Below, in pieces: positions 50,757 to 58,757 of a DNA stretch of 64,000 nucleotides (the first letter of the stretch is position 1; every line of letters starts with the position of its first letter). Below the pieces are notes generated by a model. The model had not been told where the DNA came from, searched no databases, and was given only the letters and a program-made list of their open reading frames with translations. Made by a program: the position numbers and the translations under genes. Origin of the DNA: Hydrogenophaga pseudoflava NBRC 102511 (GTDB taxonomy: Bacteria; Pseudomonadota; Gammaproteobacteria; Burkholderiales; Burkholderiaceae_C); NCBI RefSeq assembly GCF_001592285.1, contig NZ_BCWQ01000001.1, forward strand, positions 310,001-374,000, in the 5' to 3' direction.

Positions 50757-50793
50757 GTCCATCCATCCCGTTTTTCAACCCAAGGAGACACCC

Positions 50794-51831
50794 ATGAAGC
50801 TCATTCCCCGTCGCACCGCCCTGGCCACGCTCGGCGCGGTGGCTGCCCTGGCGACGGCCGGGACCGCGATGGCCCAGACCGTGACGCTGCGCCTGCACCA
50901 GATGCTGCCGCCTCAGGCCACCATTCCCGCCCGTGCCATCGTTCCCTGGGCGCAGAAGGTCGAGGCCGAGTCCGGCGGCAAGATCAAGGTGCAGCTGTTC
51001 CACGCCATGCAGCTGGGTGGCGCGCCGCCGCAGCTGTTCGACCAGGCCAAGGACGGTGTGGTCGACCTCACCTGGACGGTGCTGGGCTACACGCCGGGGC
51101 GCTTTCCCAAGACCGAGGTGTTCGAACTGCCGTTCATGAGCAGCTCGGCCGAGGCTTCGTCCAAGGCCATCCAGGAATACGTCGAGAAGTTCGCCGCCGA
51201 CGAGTTCAAGGACGTCAAGCTGATTGCCGTGCACACCCACGGCCCCGGCCTGTTCCACACCAAGCAGCCGGTGGTGGGCCTGGAGTCGCTGCGCGGCATG
51301 AAGATCCGCGGTGGTTCGCGCATCATCAACAACATGCTGACGAAGCTGGGCGCCACGCCGGTGGGCATGCCGGTGCCGGCGGTGACCGAAGCCCTGTCCA
51401 AGGGCGTGATCGACGGCACCACCATTCCCTGGGAAGTGACGCCCTCGCTGAAGGTCACGGAGCTGGTGAAGAACCACACCACCTTCGCCGGCAAGGAAGG
51501 CCTGTACACGCAGACCTTTGCCTTCTCGATGAACAAGGCGTCCTACGAGAAGCTGCCGCCGGACCTGAAGAAGGTGATCGACAACAACTCGGGCCAGGTG
51601 GCCGCGGCGCTGTTCGGCAAGGCCATGGACGACGGCGACAAGGCCGGGCGCGAGATCGCGGTCAAGGCCGGCAACAAGATCACCGAGCTGGAGCTGGCCG
51701 AGGTGCAGCGCTGGAAGCGCACCGCCTCGACGGTGGAGACCGACTGGGTCAACGAGGTGAAGGCCAAGGGCATCGACGGCGCCAAGCTGGCGTCCGAGGC
51801 GCGTGCGCTGATCGCCAAGTACAACAAGTAA
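50794..51831 (+). CDS. TRAP transporter substrate-binding protein DctP type (copy 1, no adjacent permease)
   Basis: 345 residues. A signal peptide (MKLIPRRTALATLGAVAALA, cleavage near AMAQ) precedes TVTLRLHQMLPPQATIPARA. FELPFMSSSAEASSKAIQEY, GPGLFHTKQPVVGLESLRGM and KIRGGSRIINNMLTKLGATP are DctP family blocks, with the ligand-binding Arg in KIRGG. It is about three-quarters identical to the protein at 57573-58601, whose gene is followed by the TRAP permeases. This copy has none and is ended by a terminator, so it probably shares the permeases of copy 2. Confidence 0.88.
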   Translation: MKLIPRRTALATLGAVAALATAGTAMAQTVTLRLHQMLPPQATIPARAIVPWAQKVEAESGGKIKVQLFHAMQLGGAPPQLFDQAKDGVVDLTWTVLGYTPGRFPKTEVFELPFMSSSAEASSKAIQEYVEKFAADEFKDVKLIAVHTHGPGLFHTKQPVVGLESLRGMKIRGGSRIINNMLTKLGATPVGMPVPAVTEALSKGVIDGTTIPWEVTPSLKVTELVKNHTTFAGKEGLYTQTFAFSMNKASYEKLPPDLKKVIDNNSGQVAAALFGKAMDDGDKAGREIAVKAGNKITELELAEVQRWKRTASTVETDWVNEVKAKGIDGAKLASEARALIAKYNK

Positions 51832-51856
51832 ACCGCCCGATCAGTGATCAGACGAG

Positions 51857-51886
51857 GGGCTGCCGGCTAAGGTCGGCAGCCCTTTT
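51857..51886 (+). terminator. Intrinsic terminator after the first dctP gene
   Basis: GGGCTGCCG (51857-51865), an 8-base loop, CGGCAGCCC (51874-51882) and TTTTCTGTT form a classic terminator 25 bases after the dctP stop. It also separates the plus-strand operon from the convergent lactonase gene. Confidence 0.8.
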
Positions 51887-51904
51887 CTGTTGGGGGGAAT
51901 CGCA

Positions 51905-52831
51905 TCAAACGACTTGGTCGGGTCGGTGGACCTTTGCTCCCGGATGGCCCATCTCTGCGCGCAGCACGGTGCCGCTGGTGGATTCGGTGCAGTACAGCGT
52001 CTGGCGCTCCGGCCCGCCGAAGGCCAGGTTGGTGAGCGAGGCGCCGGTCTCGGCGCGCAGCACCTGCATCGGCTCGGCGCGGTGGTTGAGCACCCACACA
52101 TAGGCCAGGCCCGGGTTGGCCACCAGCAGCTGGCCGGCGCTGTCCATGGCCAGGCCGTCCGGGCCGCTGGGGCCGTAGGACGTGAAGAACTGCCCGGCCT
52201 TGGACACGCCACCGTCGGCCAGCAGCGGCATGCGCCAGACGCAGTTGCCGCGCGTGGCCGCGACGAACAGGAATTTCTCGTCCAGCGACAGCACGATGCC
52301 GTTGGGGCTGGGCACGTTGGCCAGCAGCAGGTCCAGCCGGCCGCCGGGGCTGAGCCGGTAGACGCGGCCCGTGGGGTCGTGCAGGCCGGTCTGGCCCTGG
52401 TCGGTGAAATACAGGTTGCCCTGTGAGTCGAACGTGAGGTCGTTCAGGCCCTTGAAGCTCTCGGTGTTGCGCCGGCCCAGGTAGGGCCGCACCGCGCCGC
52501 TGCGGCTGTCCACCACCATCAGGCCGTTGCGGTAGTCGGTCACCAGCAGCTCGGTGGCGTTCAGGAACTTCATGCCGTTGGGCTCGCCGTCCCACTGCGC
52601 CACCAGCTCCCACCCGCCCTGCGGGTCGATGCGGAACACGTGGCCGAACGGGATGTCGGTCACGTAGAGGTTGCCTGCGTCGTCGAACACCGGGCCCTCC
52701 AGAAAACAATCGACCTCGCGCCCGCCCATGTTGGCGTCGCTCCAGACCGTGCGCTGGCGCTGGCGGAAGCGCGCGGGCAGGGTGGTGAACACGTCCAGCG
52801 TGCGGACTTCGGGTGGGGTGAGCAGGAACAT
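51905..52831 (-). CDS. SMP-30/gluconolactonase-family protein
   Basis: 308 residues. Repeating beta-propeller blades carry LEGPVFDDAGNLYVTDIPFG (the metal-site Glu in LEGP), GLNDLTFDSQGNLYFTDQGQ (Asn-Asp), SPNGIVLSLDEKFLFVAATR (Asn), and GPDGLAMDSAGQLLVANPGL (Asp). These are the calcium-site residues of SMP-30/LRE lactonases in order. It would hydrolyse a sugar-acid or other lactone. It is the last gene of the minus-strand module that also holds an aldolase and a hydroxyacid dehydrogenase, ending just before a convergent operon. Confidence 0.82.
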   Translation of the reverse strand: MFLLTPPEVRTLDVFTTLPARFRQRQRTVWSDANMGGREVDCFLEGPVFDDAGNLYVTDIPFGHVFRIDPQGGWELVAQWDGEPNGMKFLNATELLVTDYRNGLMVVDSRSGAVRPYLGRRNTESFKGLNDLTFDSQGNLYFTDQGQTGLHDPTGRVYRLSPGGRLDLLLANVPSPNGIVLSLDEKFLFVAATRGNCVWRMPLLADGGVSKAGQFFTSYGPSGPDGLAMDSAGQLLVANPGLAYVWVLNHRAEPMQVLRAETGASLTNLAFGGPERQTLYCTESTSGTVLRAEMGHPGAKVHRPDQVV

Positions 52832-52864
52832 GGCGGGCCTCAGGCGGTGGGCGATGCCCGCACC

Positions 52865-53851
52865 TTACTGCTTCTCGAACGCGGTGTTGGCCACCACCTT
52901 GCCCCAGCCGTCGGTGCTGTCCTTGAGCAGCTTCGCGAACTCGTCCGCGCCCGCGTGGCGCGGCTCGGCGCCCATGCCTTGCGCGAACTGCTTCATGTCG
53001 TCCGACGCCATGGCGGTGGCGATCTCCTTCTGCAGGCGCTGCACCACCTCGGCCGGCGTGCTCTTGGGCGCCCACAGACCGGTCCAGTTGACCACGCCGC
53101 GCCATGGGACACCGGCCTGGTGGAAGGTCGGCACATCGGGCAGGGCGGCCAGTCGCTGGTCGCCGCTGACGGCCAGCAGGCGCAGCTTGCCGCCCTTGAC
53201 GTTGCCCATCAGCCCGGTGGTGGACGCGATCTGGAAGTCGATGGTCTGGGACAGCAGGCCGGCCGTGGCTTCGCCCGCACCCTTGTAGGGGATGTGCATG
53301 AAGTTCACGCCGCTGGCAATGCCCAGGGCCTCGCTCGCGAAGTGCGGCGTGGTGCCCGGGCCGCCGGTGCCGTAGGTGACGGTGTTGGGCGCGGCCTTGG
53401 CCTGCTCGGTCAGATCGGCCAGGGTCTTGTACTTCGAGCCAGCGTTGACCGCCAGGCCCATGGGTGCGAACACATAGGCGCTCACCGGCACCAGCTGCGT
53501 GGCGTGGTCGAAGGGCAGCTTCTTGAAGATGTGCGGCAGCAGCGAGTAGGTGGTGTCGTTGGCCAGCAGGGTGTGGCCGTCGGGCTGGGCCTGGGCCACG
53601 AGGTTGGCGCCGATGGTGCCGGTCGCGCCGGGCTTGTTTTCCACGATGAAGCTCTGCCCGGTCTGCTCGGTCAGCTTCTGCGCCATCTTGCGCGTGACCA
53701 CGTCCACAGCGCCGCCGGGCGCGTAGGGCACGACGATCTTGACGATCTTCGACGGCCAGATGGACTGGGCCTGGGCGGTGCCGGCCAGCAGGCCGAAGGC
53801 GGCGAGGGCGGTGGTCGAGAGCAGCGCGCGGCGTGCATTGAATGTGTTCAT
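52865..53851 (-). CDS. Bug/TctC-type substrate-binding protein (lactonase module)
   Basis: 328 residues. The signal peptide (MNTFNARRALLSTTALAAFG, cleavage near AQAQ) precedes SIWPSKIVKIVVPYAPGGAV. FIVENKPGATGTIGANLVAQ and PDGHTLLANDTTYSLLPHIF are the conserved ligand-loop regions, with Asp in the usual PDG. It lies between the lactonase gene (33-base gap) and the hydroxyacid dehydrogenase gene (23 bases), so it is transcribed with them. A lactone or hydroxy acid is a reasonable ligand guess. No permease partner is nearby. Confidence 0.86.
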   Translation of the reverse strand: MNTFNARRALLSTTALAAFGLLAGTAQAQSIWPSKIVKIVVPYAPGGAVDVVTRKMAQKLTEQTGQSFIVENKPGATGTIGANLVAQAQPDGHTLLANDTTYSLLPHIFKKLPFDHATQLVPVSAYVFAPMGLAVNAGSKYKTLADLTEQAKAAPNTVTYGTGGPGTTPHFASEALGIASGVNFMHIPYKGAGEATAGLLSQTIDFQIASTTGLMGNVKGGKLRLLAVSGDQRLAALPDVPTFHQAGVPWRGVVNWTGLWAPKSTPAEVVQRLQKEIATAMASDDMKQFAQGMGAEPRHAGADEFAKLLKDSTDGWGKVVANTAFEKQ

Positions 53852-53874
53852 GAATGTCTCCGTTGTAATGTGGG

Positions 53875-54813
53875 TCAGGCGGTGGCGGCTTCGCTGCGGG
53901 CCAGCACCGCCAGCGTGTTCTGCGCGGCGGCCACGCCCATGTTCACATAGGCGTCGCTGGTCACGCCACCGATGTGCGGGCTGAGGATGAAACCGGGCTG
54001 GCCGTGGAAGATGTGCGGCACGGTCATGGGCTCGACGGCGAAGCTGTCCAGCCCGGCCATGCGCACCTGGCCCGACTGCACGGCCGCCAGCAGGGCGGGC
54101 TCGTCGATCAGGCCGCCGCGCGCGGTGTTCACCACGATCACGCCCGGCTTGCAGCGCGCCAGCGTCTGCGCGTTGATCAGGCCCTTGTTCTCGGGCGTCA
54201 GCGGGCAGTGCAGCGAGATCGCGTCCGACTCGCGCCAGATCGTCTCCAGGTCCACTGCGCTCACGTAATCGGGCAGGTTCTTCGCGAACGGGTCGAAGCC
54301 GATCACGCGCAGGCCCATGGCGTCGGCCATCTTCGCAAAGCGCAGGCCGATGGCGCCCAGGCCGACCAGGCCGACCGTGCGGCCGCCCAGCTCCAGGCTC
54401 TTGTGCGTGGCCTTGTCCCAGTGGCCGTCGTGCATGCGCTGGTTCAGCTGCACCACCGACTTGGCGCAGGCCAGCAGCAGGGCCAGGGCCTGCTCGGCCA
54501 CGGCCGCGGCGTTGGCGCCTACGGCGGCTGTCACGGCGATGCCGCGCTGGGCGGCGGCCGCCTTGTCGATGGTGTCGGTGCCGCTGCCGTGCTTGGAGAC
54601 CACGCGCAGCGCGGGCGCCGCGTCCATGGTCTCGGCATTCACGCCGCTGTAGCGCACGATGATGCCGACCGGGTTGTGCGCGCGCGCCAGCGCCACGATG
54701 TCGGCCTGTGTCGGCGTCTTCCCGGCAAAGACCACTTCATGGTCTGCGAGCAGGGCCAAGGCCTGCGGCGCGAGGTCGGCGGCGGTGATGAGGATGACGG
54801 GTTTGCCGCTCAC
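53875..54813 (-). CDS. D-isomer-specific 2-hydroxyacid dehydrogenase (SerA-like fold)
   Basis: 312 residues from a GTG at 54813 that overlaps the RraA stop as GTGA. The substrate domain has VVSKHGSGTDTIDKAAAAQR; the Rossmann loop is VGLVGLGAIGLRFAK with Asp at the second strand end (VIGFDPF), giving NAD preference. The catalytic set is Arg in VVNTARGGLIDE, Glu in LDSFAVEPM and His in LSPHIGGVTSDAY. It would interconvert a 2-hydroxy acid and its 2-oxo acid. Coupling with an RraA aldolase suggests it supplies or removes the oxo acid. Confidence 0.87.
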   Translation of the reverse strand: MSGKPVILITAADLAPQALALLADHEVVFAGKTPTQADIVALARAHNPVGIIVRYSGVNAETMDAAPALRVVSKHGSGTDTIDKAAAAQRGIAVTAAVGANAAAVAEQALALLLACAKSVVQLNQRMHDGHWDKATHKSLELGGRTVGLVGLGAIGLRFAKMADAMGLRVIGFDPFAKNLPDYVSAVDLETIWRESDAISLHCPLTPENKGLINAQTLARCKPGVIVVNTARGGLIDEPALLAAVQSGQVRMAGLDSFAVEPMTVPHIFHGQPGFILSPHIGGVTSDAYVNMGVAAAQNTLAVLARSEAATA

Positions 54814-55493
54814 AACGTCTCTCCTTGCTTGAGCACACCGGCCGCGACCAGCGAAGCCGTCAGCCACGAGGCCGAGGTGTTGCCTTCCTTGATCTGGGCG
54901 ATGCGCTTGGCTTCGGCCTGCACCTTGTGCTCGGCCAGCGGCAGCAGGCCGGGCAGCACCTCGCGCTCGACCACCACCACGCCGTCGCCGTCGCCGATGA
55001 CGAAGTCGCCCGGATGCACCGTCACGCCGCCGATGCTGATGGGGTGACCGATGCGGCCGCCGTTGTTCTTGGTCGGGCCGTTGGGGTTGGTGCCGACCGA
55101 GAAGACCGGGTAGTCCATCTCGTCGATCTCCAGGCTGTCGCGCACCGCGCCGTCCACCACCACGCCGGCCAGTCCGAGCTGGCGGCAGGCGGTCATCATG
55201 ATCGTGCCCATCAGGGCCGAGGTCTGGTCGCCCTTGCCATCGATCACCAGCACGTCGCCGGGTTTGGCCAGCGCGATGGCGGCGTGGATCATGAGGTTGT
55301 CCCCGGGGCGCACCTCGACGGTGAAGGCCGGGCCGGCCACCTTCATGCGCGGGCGCAGCGCCTGGATGCGCCCGTGCAGCGCGCCGCGGCGGCCGTTGAT
55401 GTCGGAGAAGATGGCCGGCTGGAACCGGGCGGCCTGCGCCACCAGATCGGGCGCGACGCGCGGGAAGTCTTTGACGATGTCGGGCTGGGACAT
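54810..55493 (-). CDS. RraA-family aldolase-like protein (HMG/CHA aldolase type)
   Basis: 227 residues. PGDNLMIHAAIALAKPGDVL and VIDGKGDQTSALMGTIMMTA give the core, and GVVVDGAVRDSLEIDEMDYP contains Arg-Asp-x-x-Glu, the metal/substrate motif that marks catalytically competent 4-hydroxy-4-methyl-2-oxoglutarate/4-carboxy-4-hydroxy-2-oxoadipate aldolases and is altered in true RraA RNase inhibitors. It would cleave a 4-hydroxy-2-oxo acid to pyruvate plus a second oxo acid. It is coupled to the hydroxyacid dehydrogenase. Confidence 0.83.
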   Translation of the reverse strand: MSQPDIVKDFPRVAPDLVAQAARFQPAIFSDINGRRGALHGRIQALRPRMKVAGPAFTVEVRPGDNLMIHAAIALAKPGDVLVIDGKGDQTSALMGTIMMTACRQLGLAGVVVDGAVRDSLEIDEMDYPVFSVGTNPNGPTKNNGGRIGHPISIGGVTVHPGDFVIGDGDGVVVVEREVLPGLLPLAEHKVQAEAKRIAQIKEGNTSASWLTASLVAAGVLKQGETL

Positions 55494-55523
55494 GGGGAAC
55501 TCTCGGTCGTGAAGGGGAGGGAA

Positions 55524-56495
55524 TCAGTCCAGAGTCGCGCCCGAGGCCTTGACGATGGGGGCCCAGCGCGCAAGGTCGCTCCTGATCAGGCTGCCGAAGG
55601 CTTCGGGCGTGCCGCCGAGCACGTCGGCGCCCTGGTCGCTCAGCTTCTTCTTCACGTCGGCCGACTGCAGGGCCTTGTTGATCTCGGCGTTGAGCACGGC
55701 GACGATGTCCTTGGGTGTGCCCGCCGGTGCGACGAAGCCGAACCAGGTGACGGCTTCGAAATCCTTCACGCCCGACTCGGCGATGGTGGGCACCTGGGGC
55801 AGGTCGTCCACGCGCTTGAGCGAGGTCACCGCGATCGGGCGCATCTTGCCGGTCTTGATCTGGCCGATCAGTGTGGGCACGGAGGACAGGTACAGCTCCA
55901 CACGGCCGCTGACCACGTCGGTGGCTGCCTGGGCAGCGCCCTTGTAGGGCACGTGGGTGAAGTCGACGCCGGCCGACTTCTGGAACAGCACGCTGGCCAG
56001 GTGCGCCACGGTGCCGTTGCCCGAGAAGGCCATGTTCAGCGAACCCGGCTTGGCCTTGGACGCGGCCACCACCTCGGTCAGCGACTTGAAGGGCGAGGAC
56101 TCGCCCACGACCATCACCAGCGGCGCATTGGCGACTAGGCCGACGGGGGTCAGGTCCTTGACCGAGTCGTACGGCATCTTGCTGTAGAGCGTCGGGTTGA
56201 TCGCCAGGTTGCTGGTCTGGCCCAGCGCGATGGTGTAGCCGTCGGCCGGCGACTTGGCCACCACGTCGATGCCGATGTTGCCGCCGGTGCCCGGGCGGTT
56301 CTCGATCACGAAGTTCCAGCCCTTGGTGGTCTGGATCTTGGTGGTCACCTCGCGGGCGATCAGGTCGGTGCCGCCACCGGCCGGGAAGGGCACGATGACC
56401 TTGATGGGCTTGGCGGGGTAGGCCTGGGCGAAGGCGGCACCGGTGGCCAGCAGCAGGCTGGCGGCGGCGAGGGCGTGGCGGCGGGAAAGGTTCAT
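55524..56495 (-). CDS. Bug/TctC-type substrate-binding protein, first gene of the IclR-linked module
   Basis: 323 residues. Signal peptide MNLSRRHALAAASLLLATGA (cleavage near AFAQ), mature start AYPAKPIKVIVPFPAGGGTD. FVIENRPGTGGNIGIDVVAK and ADGYTIALGQTSNLAINPTL are ligand-loop blocks, close to those of other Bug proteins in the window. It is the promoter-proximal gene of a five-gene minus-strand operon and is divergent from the IclR gene, so it is the most direct candidate for IclR control. A second Bug gene lies in the same operon. Confidence 0.87.
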   Translation of the reverse strand: MNLSRRHALAAASLLLATGAAFAQAYPAKPIKVIVPFPAGGGTDLIAREVTTKIQTTKGWNFVIENRPGTGGNIGIDVVAKSPADGYTIALGQTSNLAINPTLYSKMPYDSVKDLTPVGLVANAPLVMVVGESSPFKSLTEVVAASKAKPGSLNMAFSGNGTVAHLASVLFQKSAGVDFTHVPYKGAAQAATDVVSGRVELYLSSVPTLIGQIKTGKMRPIAVTSLKRVDDLPQVPTIAESGVKDFEAVTWFGFVAPAGTPKDIVAVLNAEINKALQSADVKKKLSDQGADVLGGTPEAFGSLIRSDLARWAPIVKASGATLD

Positions 56496-56580
56496 GTCTT
56501 GTCTCCGGATGTCGGTGGATGGTGGTGGCCGCAGCGCTGGGTTGCGGCTGGGGCGGACTGTACGGACGTGTTTCGTTCAA

Positions 56581-56607
56581 TACAATGCTGTTTCAATAGT
56601 TGAAACA
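56581..56607. promoter_or_regulatory. IclR operator: perfect 19-bp palindrome with adjacent -10 box
   Basis: TGTTTCAATAGTTGAAACA (56589-56607) is a perfect inverted repeat (8-3-8) ending 11 bases before the iclR start codon. TACAAT (56581-56586) just before it is a good -10 box for iclR. A partial copy of the half-site, TGTTTCGTTCAAT, lies at 56570-56582. The layout fits IclR autorepression and control of the divergent Bug operon. Confidence 0.65.
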
Positions 56608-56618
56608 CGGGCCAAAGC

Positions 56619-57398
56619 ATGAAACCCTCCCGAAAGACCGCCGAGGCGCCCGAGACGGCCGACGCCGAGAGCAGCACCGGCAGCGTGACCGCCGTCACCC
56701 GGGCGCTGCGCGTGCTGGAGTGTTTCGGCATGGACGACCCCCAGCTCACGCTGGCCGAGATGAGCCGGCGCACCGGCATGCACAAGACCACCACGCTGCG
56801 GCTGGCGCGCACCCTGGCGGCCGAGAACTACCTGGTGCAGAAGGAGGACGGCAGCTGGCGCCTGGGCCGCGCGGCGGGCTGGCTGGGCGCGTGTTATCAG
56901 GCGGTGTTCGACGTGCACGAGGTGGTGGAGCCAGTGCTGCGCGCGCTGACGGTGCAGACCGGCGAGAGCGCCTCGTTCTACGTGCGCGAAGGCCAGCAGC
57001 GCCAGTGCCTGGCGCGGGTGGACGGGCCGCAGACCATCCGCCACCACGTGCGCGTGGGCATCGGCCTGCCGCTGAACCTGGGGGCGCCGGGGCGCGTGAT
57101 CCTGGCGTTTTCGGGCGAGCCGGGCGAGCCCTACGAGTCGATCCGTCGCCGGGGCTTCCACCTGTCCATGGGCGAGCGCGAGCCGGAGGTGTCCAGCGTG
57201 TCGGCGCCGGTGTTCGGGCTGCACTGGCGGCTGCTGGGCTCGGTCTGCATCTCGGGGCCGACGGCGCGCCTGCCGGAGGCGCGGCTGATGGAGCTGGCGC
57301 AGACGGTGATGACCGCGGCCAACGAACTGTCGTATGCGATCGCCGGCACACGGCGGCCGTCGCCTGCCGGGGGTGCCGCGGCGACCTGGCACCCATGA
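56619..57398 (+). CDS. IclR-family transcriptional regulator
   Basis: 259 residues. The N-terminal winged helix (about 25-85) has VTRALRVLECFGMDDPQLTL, AEMSRRTGMHKTTTLRLART and LAAENYLVQKEDGSWRLGRA. The C-terminal GAF-like effector domain includes LTVQTGESASFYVREGQQRQ and HHVRVGIGLPLNLGAPGRVI, the family's effector region. It is divergent from the Bug/RraA/dehydrogenase/lactonase operon, with a perfect palindrome in between. IclR proteins in such loci usually respond to an intermediate of the pathway. Confidence 0.88.
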   Translation: MKPSRKTAEAPETADAESSTGSVTAVTRALRVLECFGMDDPQLTLAEMSRRTGMHKTTTLRLARTLAAENYLVQKEDGSWRLGRAAGWLGACYQAVFDVHEVVEPVLRALTVQTGESASFYVREGQQRQCLARVDGPQTIRHHVRVGIGLPLNLGAPGRVILAFSGEPGEPYESIRRRGFHLSMGEREPEVSSVSAPVFGLHWRLLGSVCISGPTARLPEARLMELAQTVMTAANELSYAIAGTRRPSPAGGAAATWHP

Positions 57399-57431
57399 CC
57401 CGGCCCGGTCGGAATGTCGTGAAATTAACTG

Positions 57432-57443
57432 TCTGGTACAGAG
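57432..57443. promoter_or_regulatory. GntR-type operator candidate before the second dctP gene
   Basis: TCTGGTACAGA is palindromic (TCTG-GTA-CAGA) and TCTGGTACAGAG differs by one missing base from CTGGATACAGAG in the gntR promoter region. It lies 130 bases upstream of the second dctP gene, in the 174-base gap after iclR. I see no clear promoter boxes with it. Confidence 0.45.
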
Positions 57444-57572
57444 CAAACCGGCATAGCTGAAAGTCGCACCTGCTGCTTTTCAATAGGTGGCAAAGCGCGC
57501 ACAGTGCAGCCGTTCTTCCGGGCTCCGGAAGCAGCCGACTGAGTTTCACCCTTTCCCCTGGACTTCGCTTTC

Positions 57573-58601
57573 ATGAACATGCTTCGCCGCGGCGCGCTGA
57601 TCGCGCTGGCTTCCCTCGGTTTCTCCGGTCTGGCCCAGGCCCAGACCGTCACCCTTCGCCTGCACCAGTTCCTGCCGCCGCAGGCGGTGATCCCCGCCAA
57701 GGCGATCATTCCCTGGGCCCGCAAGATCGAGGCCGAGTCCGGCGGCCGCATCAAGATCCAGGACTTCCACGCCATGCAGATGGGTGGTTCGCCGCCCCAG
57801 CTGTTCGACCAGGCGCGCGACGGCGTGGCCGACATCACCTGGACGGTGCTGGGCTACACGCCGGGCCGCTTCAACAAGTCCGAGGTGTTCGAGCTGCCGT
57901 TCATGTGCACCGGCGGCCCGGAGAAGTGTTCGCGCGCCTTCCACGAGTACGTGGAGAAGAACGCAGCCGACGAGTTCAAGTCGGTCAAGCTGCTGGCCGC
58001 CCACACCCACGGCCCTGGCCTGTTCCACACCAAGCAGCCGGTGACAGGGCTGGAAAGCCTGCGCGGCATGAAGATCCGCGGTGGCTCGCGCATCATCAAC
58101 AACATGCTGGTCAAGCTCGGAGCCACACCCGTGGGCATGCCGGTGCCGGCGGTGACCGAAGCCCTGTCCAAGGGCGTGATCGACGGCACCACCGTGCCGT
58201 GGGAAGTCGCGCCGTCGATCAAGATCACCGAACTGGTCAAGAACCACACCAGCTTCGCCGGCAAGGACGGGCTGTTCACGCAGACCTTCGCATTCGTGAT
58301 GAACCGCGCGGCCTACGACAAGCTGCCGGCCGACCTGAAAAAGGTGATCGACAACAACTCGGGCATCGAACTGGCGGCGTCATTCGGTCGCGCCATGGAC
58401 GAGGGCGACAAGGCCGGACTGGCGCTGGCGCAGAAGGCCCGCAACAACCTGGTGGCGCTCGACGTGGCCGAGACCCAGCGCTGGCGCCGCACCGCGTCGG
58501 TGGTCGAGTCCGACTGGGTGACGGAAATGAAGGGCAAGGGCATTGATGGCGCCAAGCTGGCGTCCGAGGCCCGCGCCCTGGTGGCGAAGCACAACAAATA
58601 A
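57573..58601 (+). CDS. TRAP transporter substrate-binding protein DctP type (copy 2, with permeases)
   Basis: 342 residues. Signal peptide MNMLRRGALIALASLGFSGL with cleavage near AQAQ, then TVTLRLHQFLPPQAVIPAKA. Blocks FELPFMCTGGPEKCSRAFHE, GPGLFHTKQPVTGLESLRGM and KIRGGSRIINNMLVKLGATP match the DctP family and copy 1. Two Cys in the CTGGPEKC loop are absent from copy 1 and could form a disulfide. It is followed by the small and large TRAP permease genes and should feed them. Ligands of the family are mostly organic acids. Confidence 0.88.
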   Translation: MNMLRRGALIALASLGFSGLAQAQTVTLRLHQFLPPQAVIPAKAIIPWARKIEAESGGRIKIQDFHAMQMGGSPPQLFDQARDGVADITWTVLGYTPGRFNKSEVFELPFMCTGGPEKCSRAFHEYVEKNAADEFKSVKLLAAHTHGPGLFHTKQPVTGLESLRGMKIRGGSRIINNMLVKLGATPVGMPVPAVTEALSKGVIDGTTVPWEVAPSIKITELVKNHTSFAGKDGLFTQTFAFVMNRAAYDKLPADLKKVIDNNSGIELAASFGRAMDEGDKAGLALAQKARNNLVALDVAETQRWRRTASVVESDWVTEMKGKGIDGAKLASEARALVAKHNK

Positions 58602-58623
58602 CAGCCTGAGGTCAGGGTCTTCG

Positions 58624-58698
58624 ATTTCTTAATTAGAAATCAGTTTACCCATGTGAAATCATGAGATAGAGTCTCGCGCGCCCCCCGGAGGGCGCGCG
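58624..58698. repeat. Two inverted repeats between dctP and dctQ
   Basis: ATTTCT-TAATT-AGAAAT (58624-58640) is a perfect AT-rich inverted repeat just after the dctP stop. CGCGCGCCC (58675-58683), 6-base loop and GGGCGCGCG (58690-58698) form a 9-bp GC-only stem that GTCT/AGAC flanks extend. No U-run follows. As in the liv-type operon, such a structure between binding-protein and permease genes can raise binding protein over permease. Confidence 0.5.
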
Positions 58699-58757
58699 CA
58701 GACCGTGTGAGAGACAATGAGCGCCCCGTGACGCTCAAGACAACAAAGGACCTGAGG

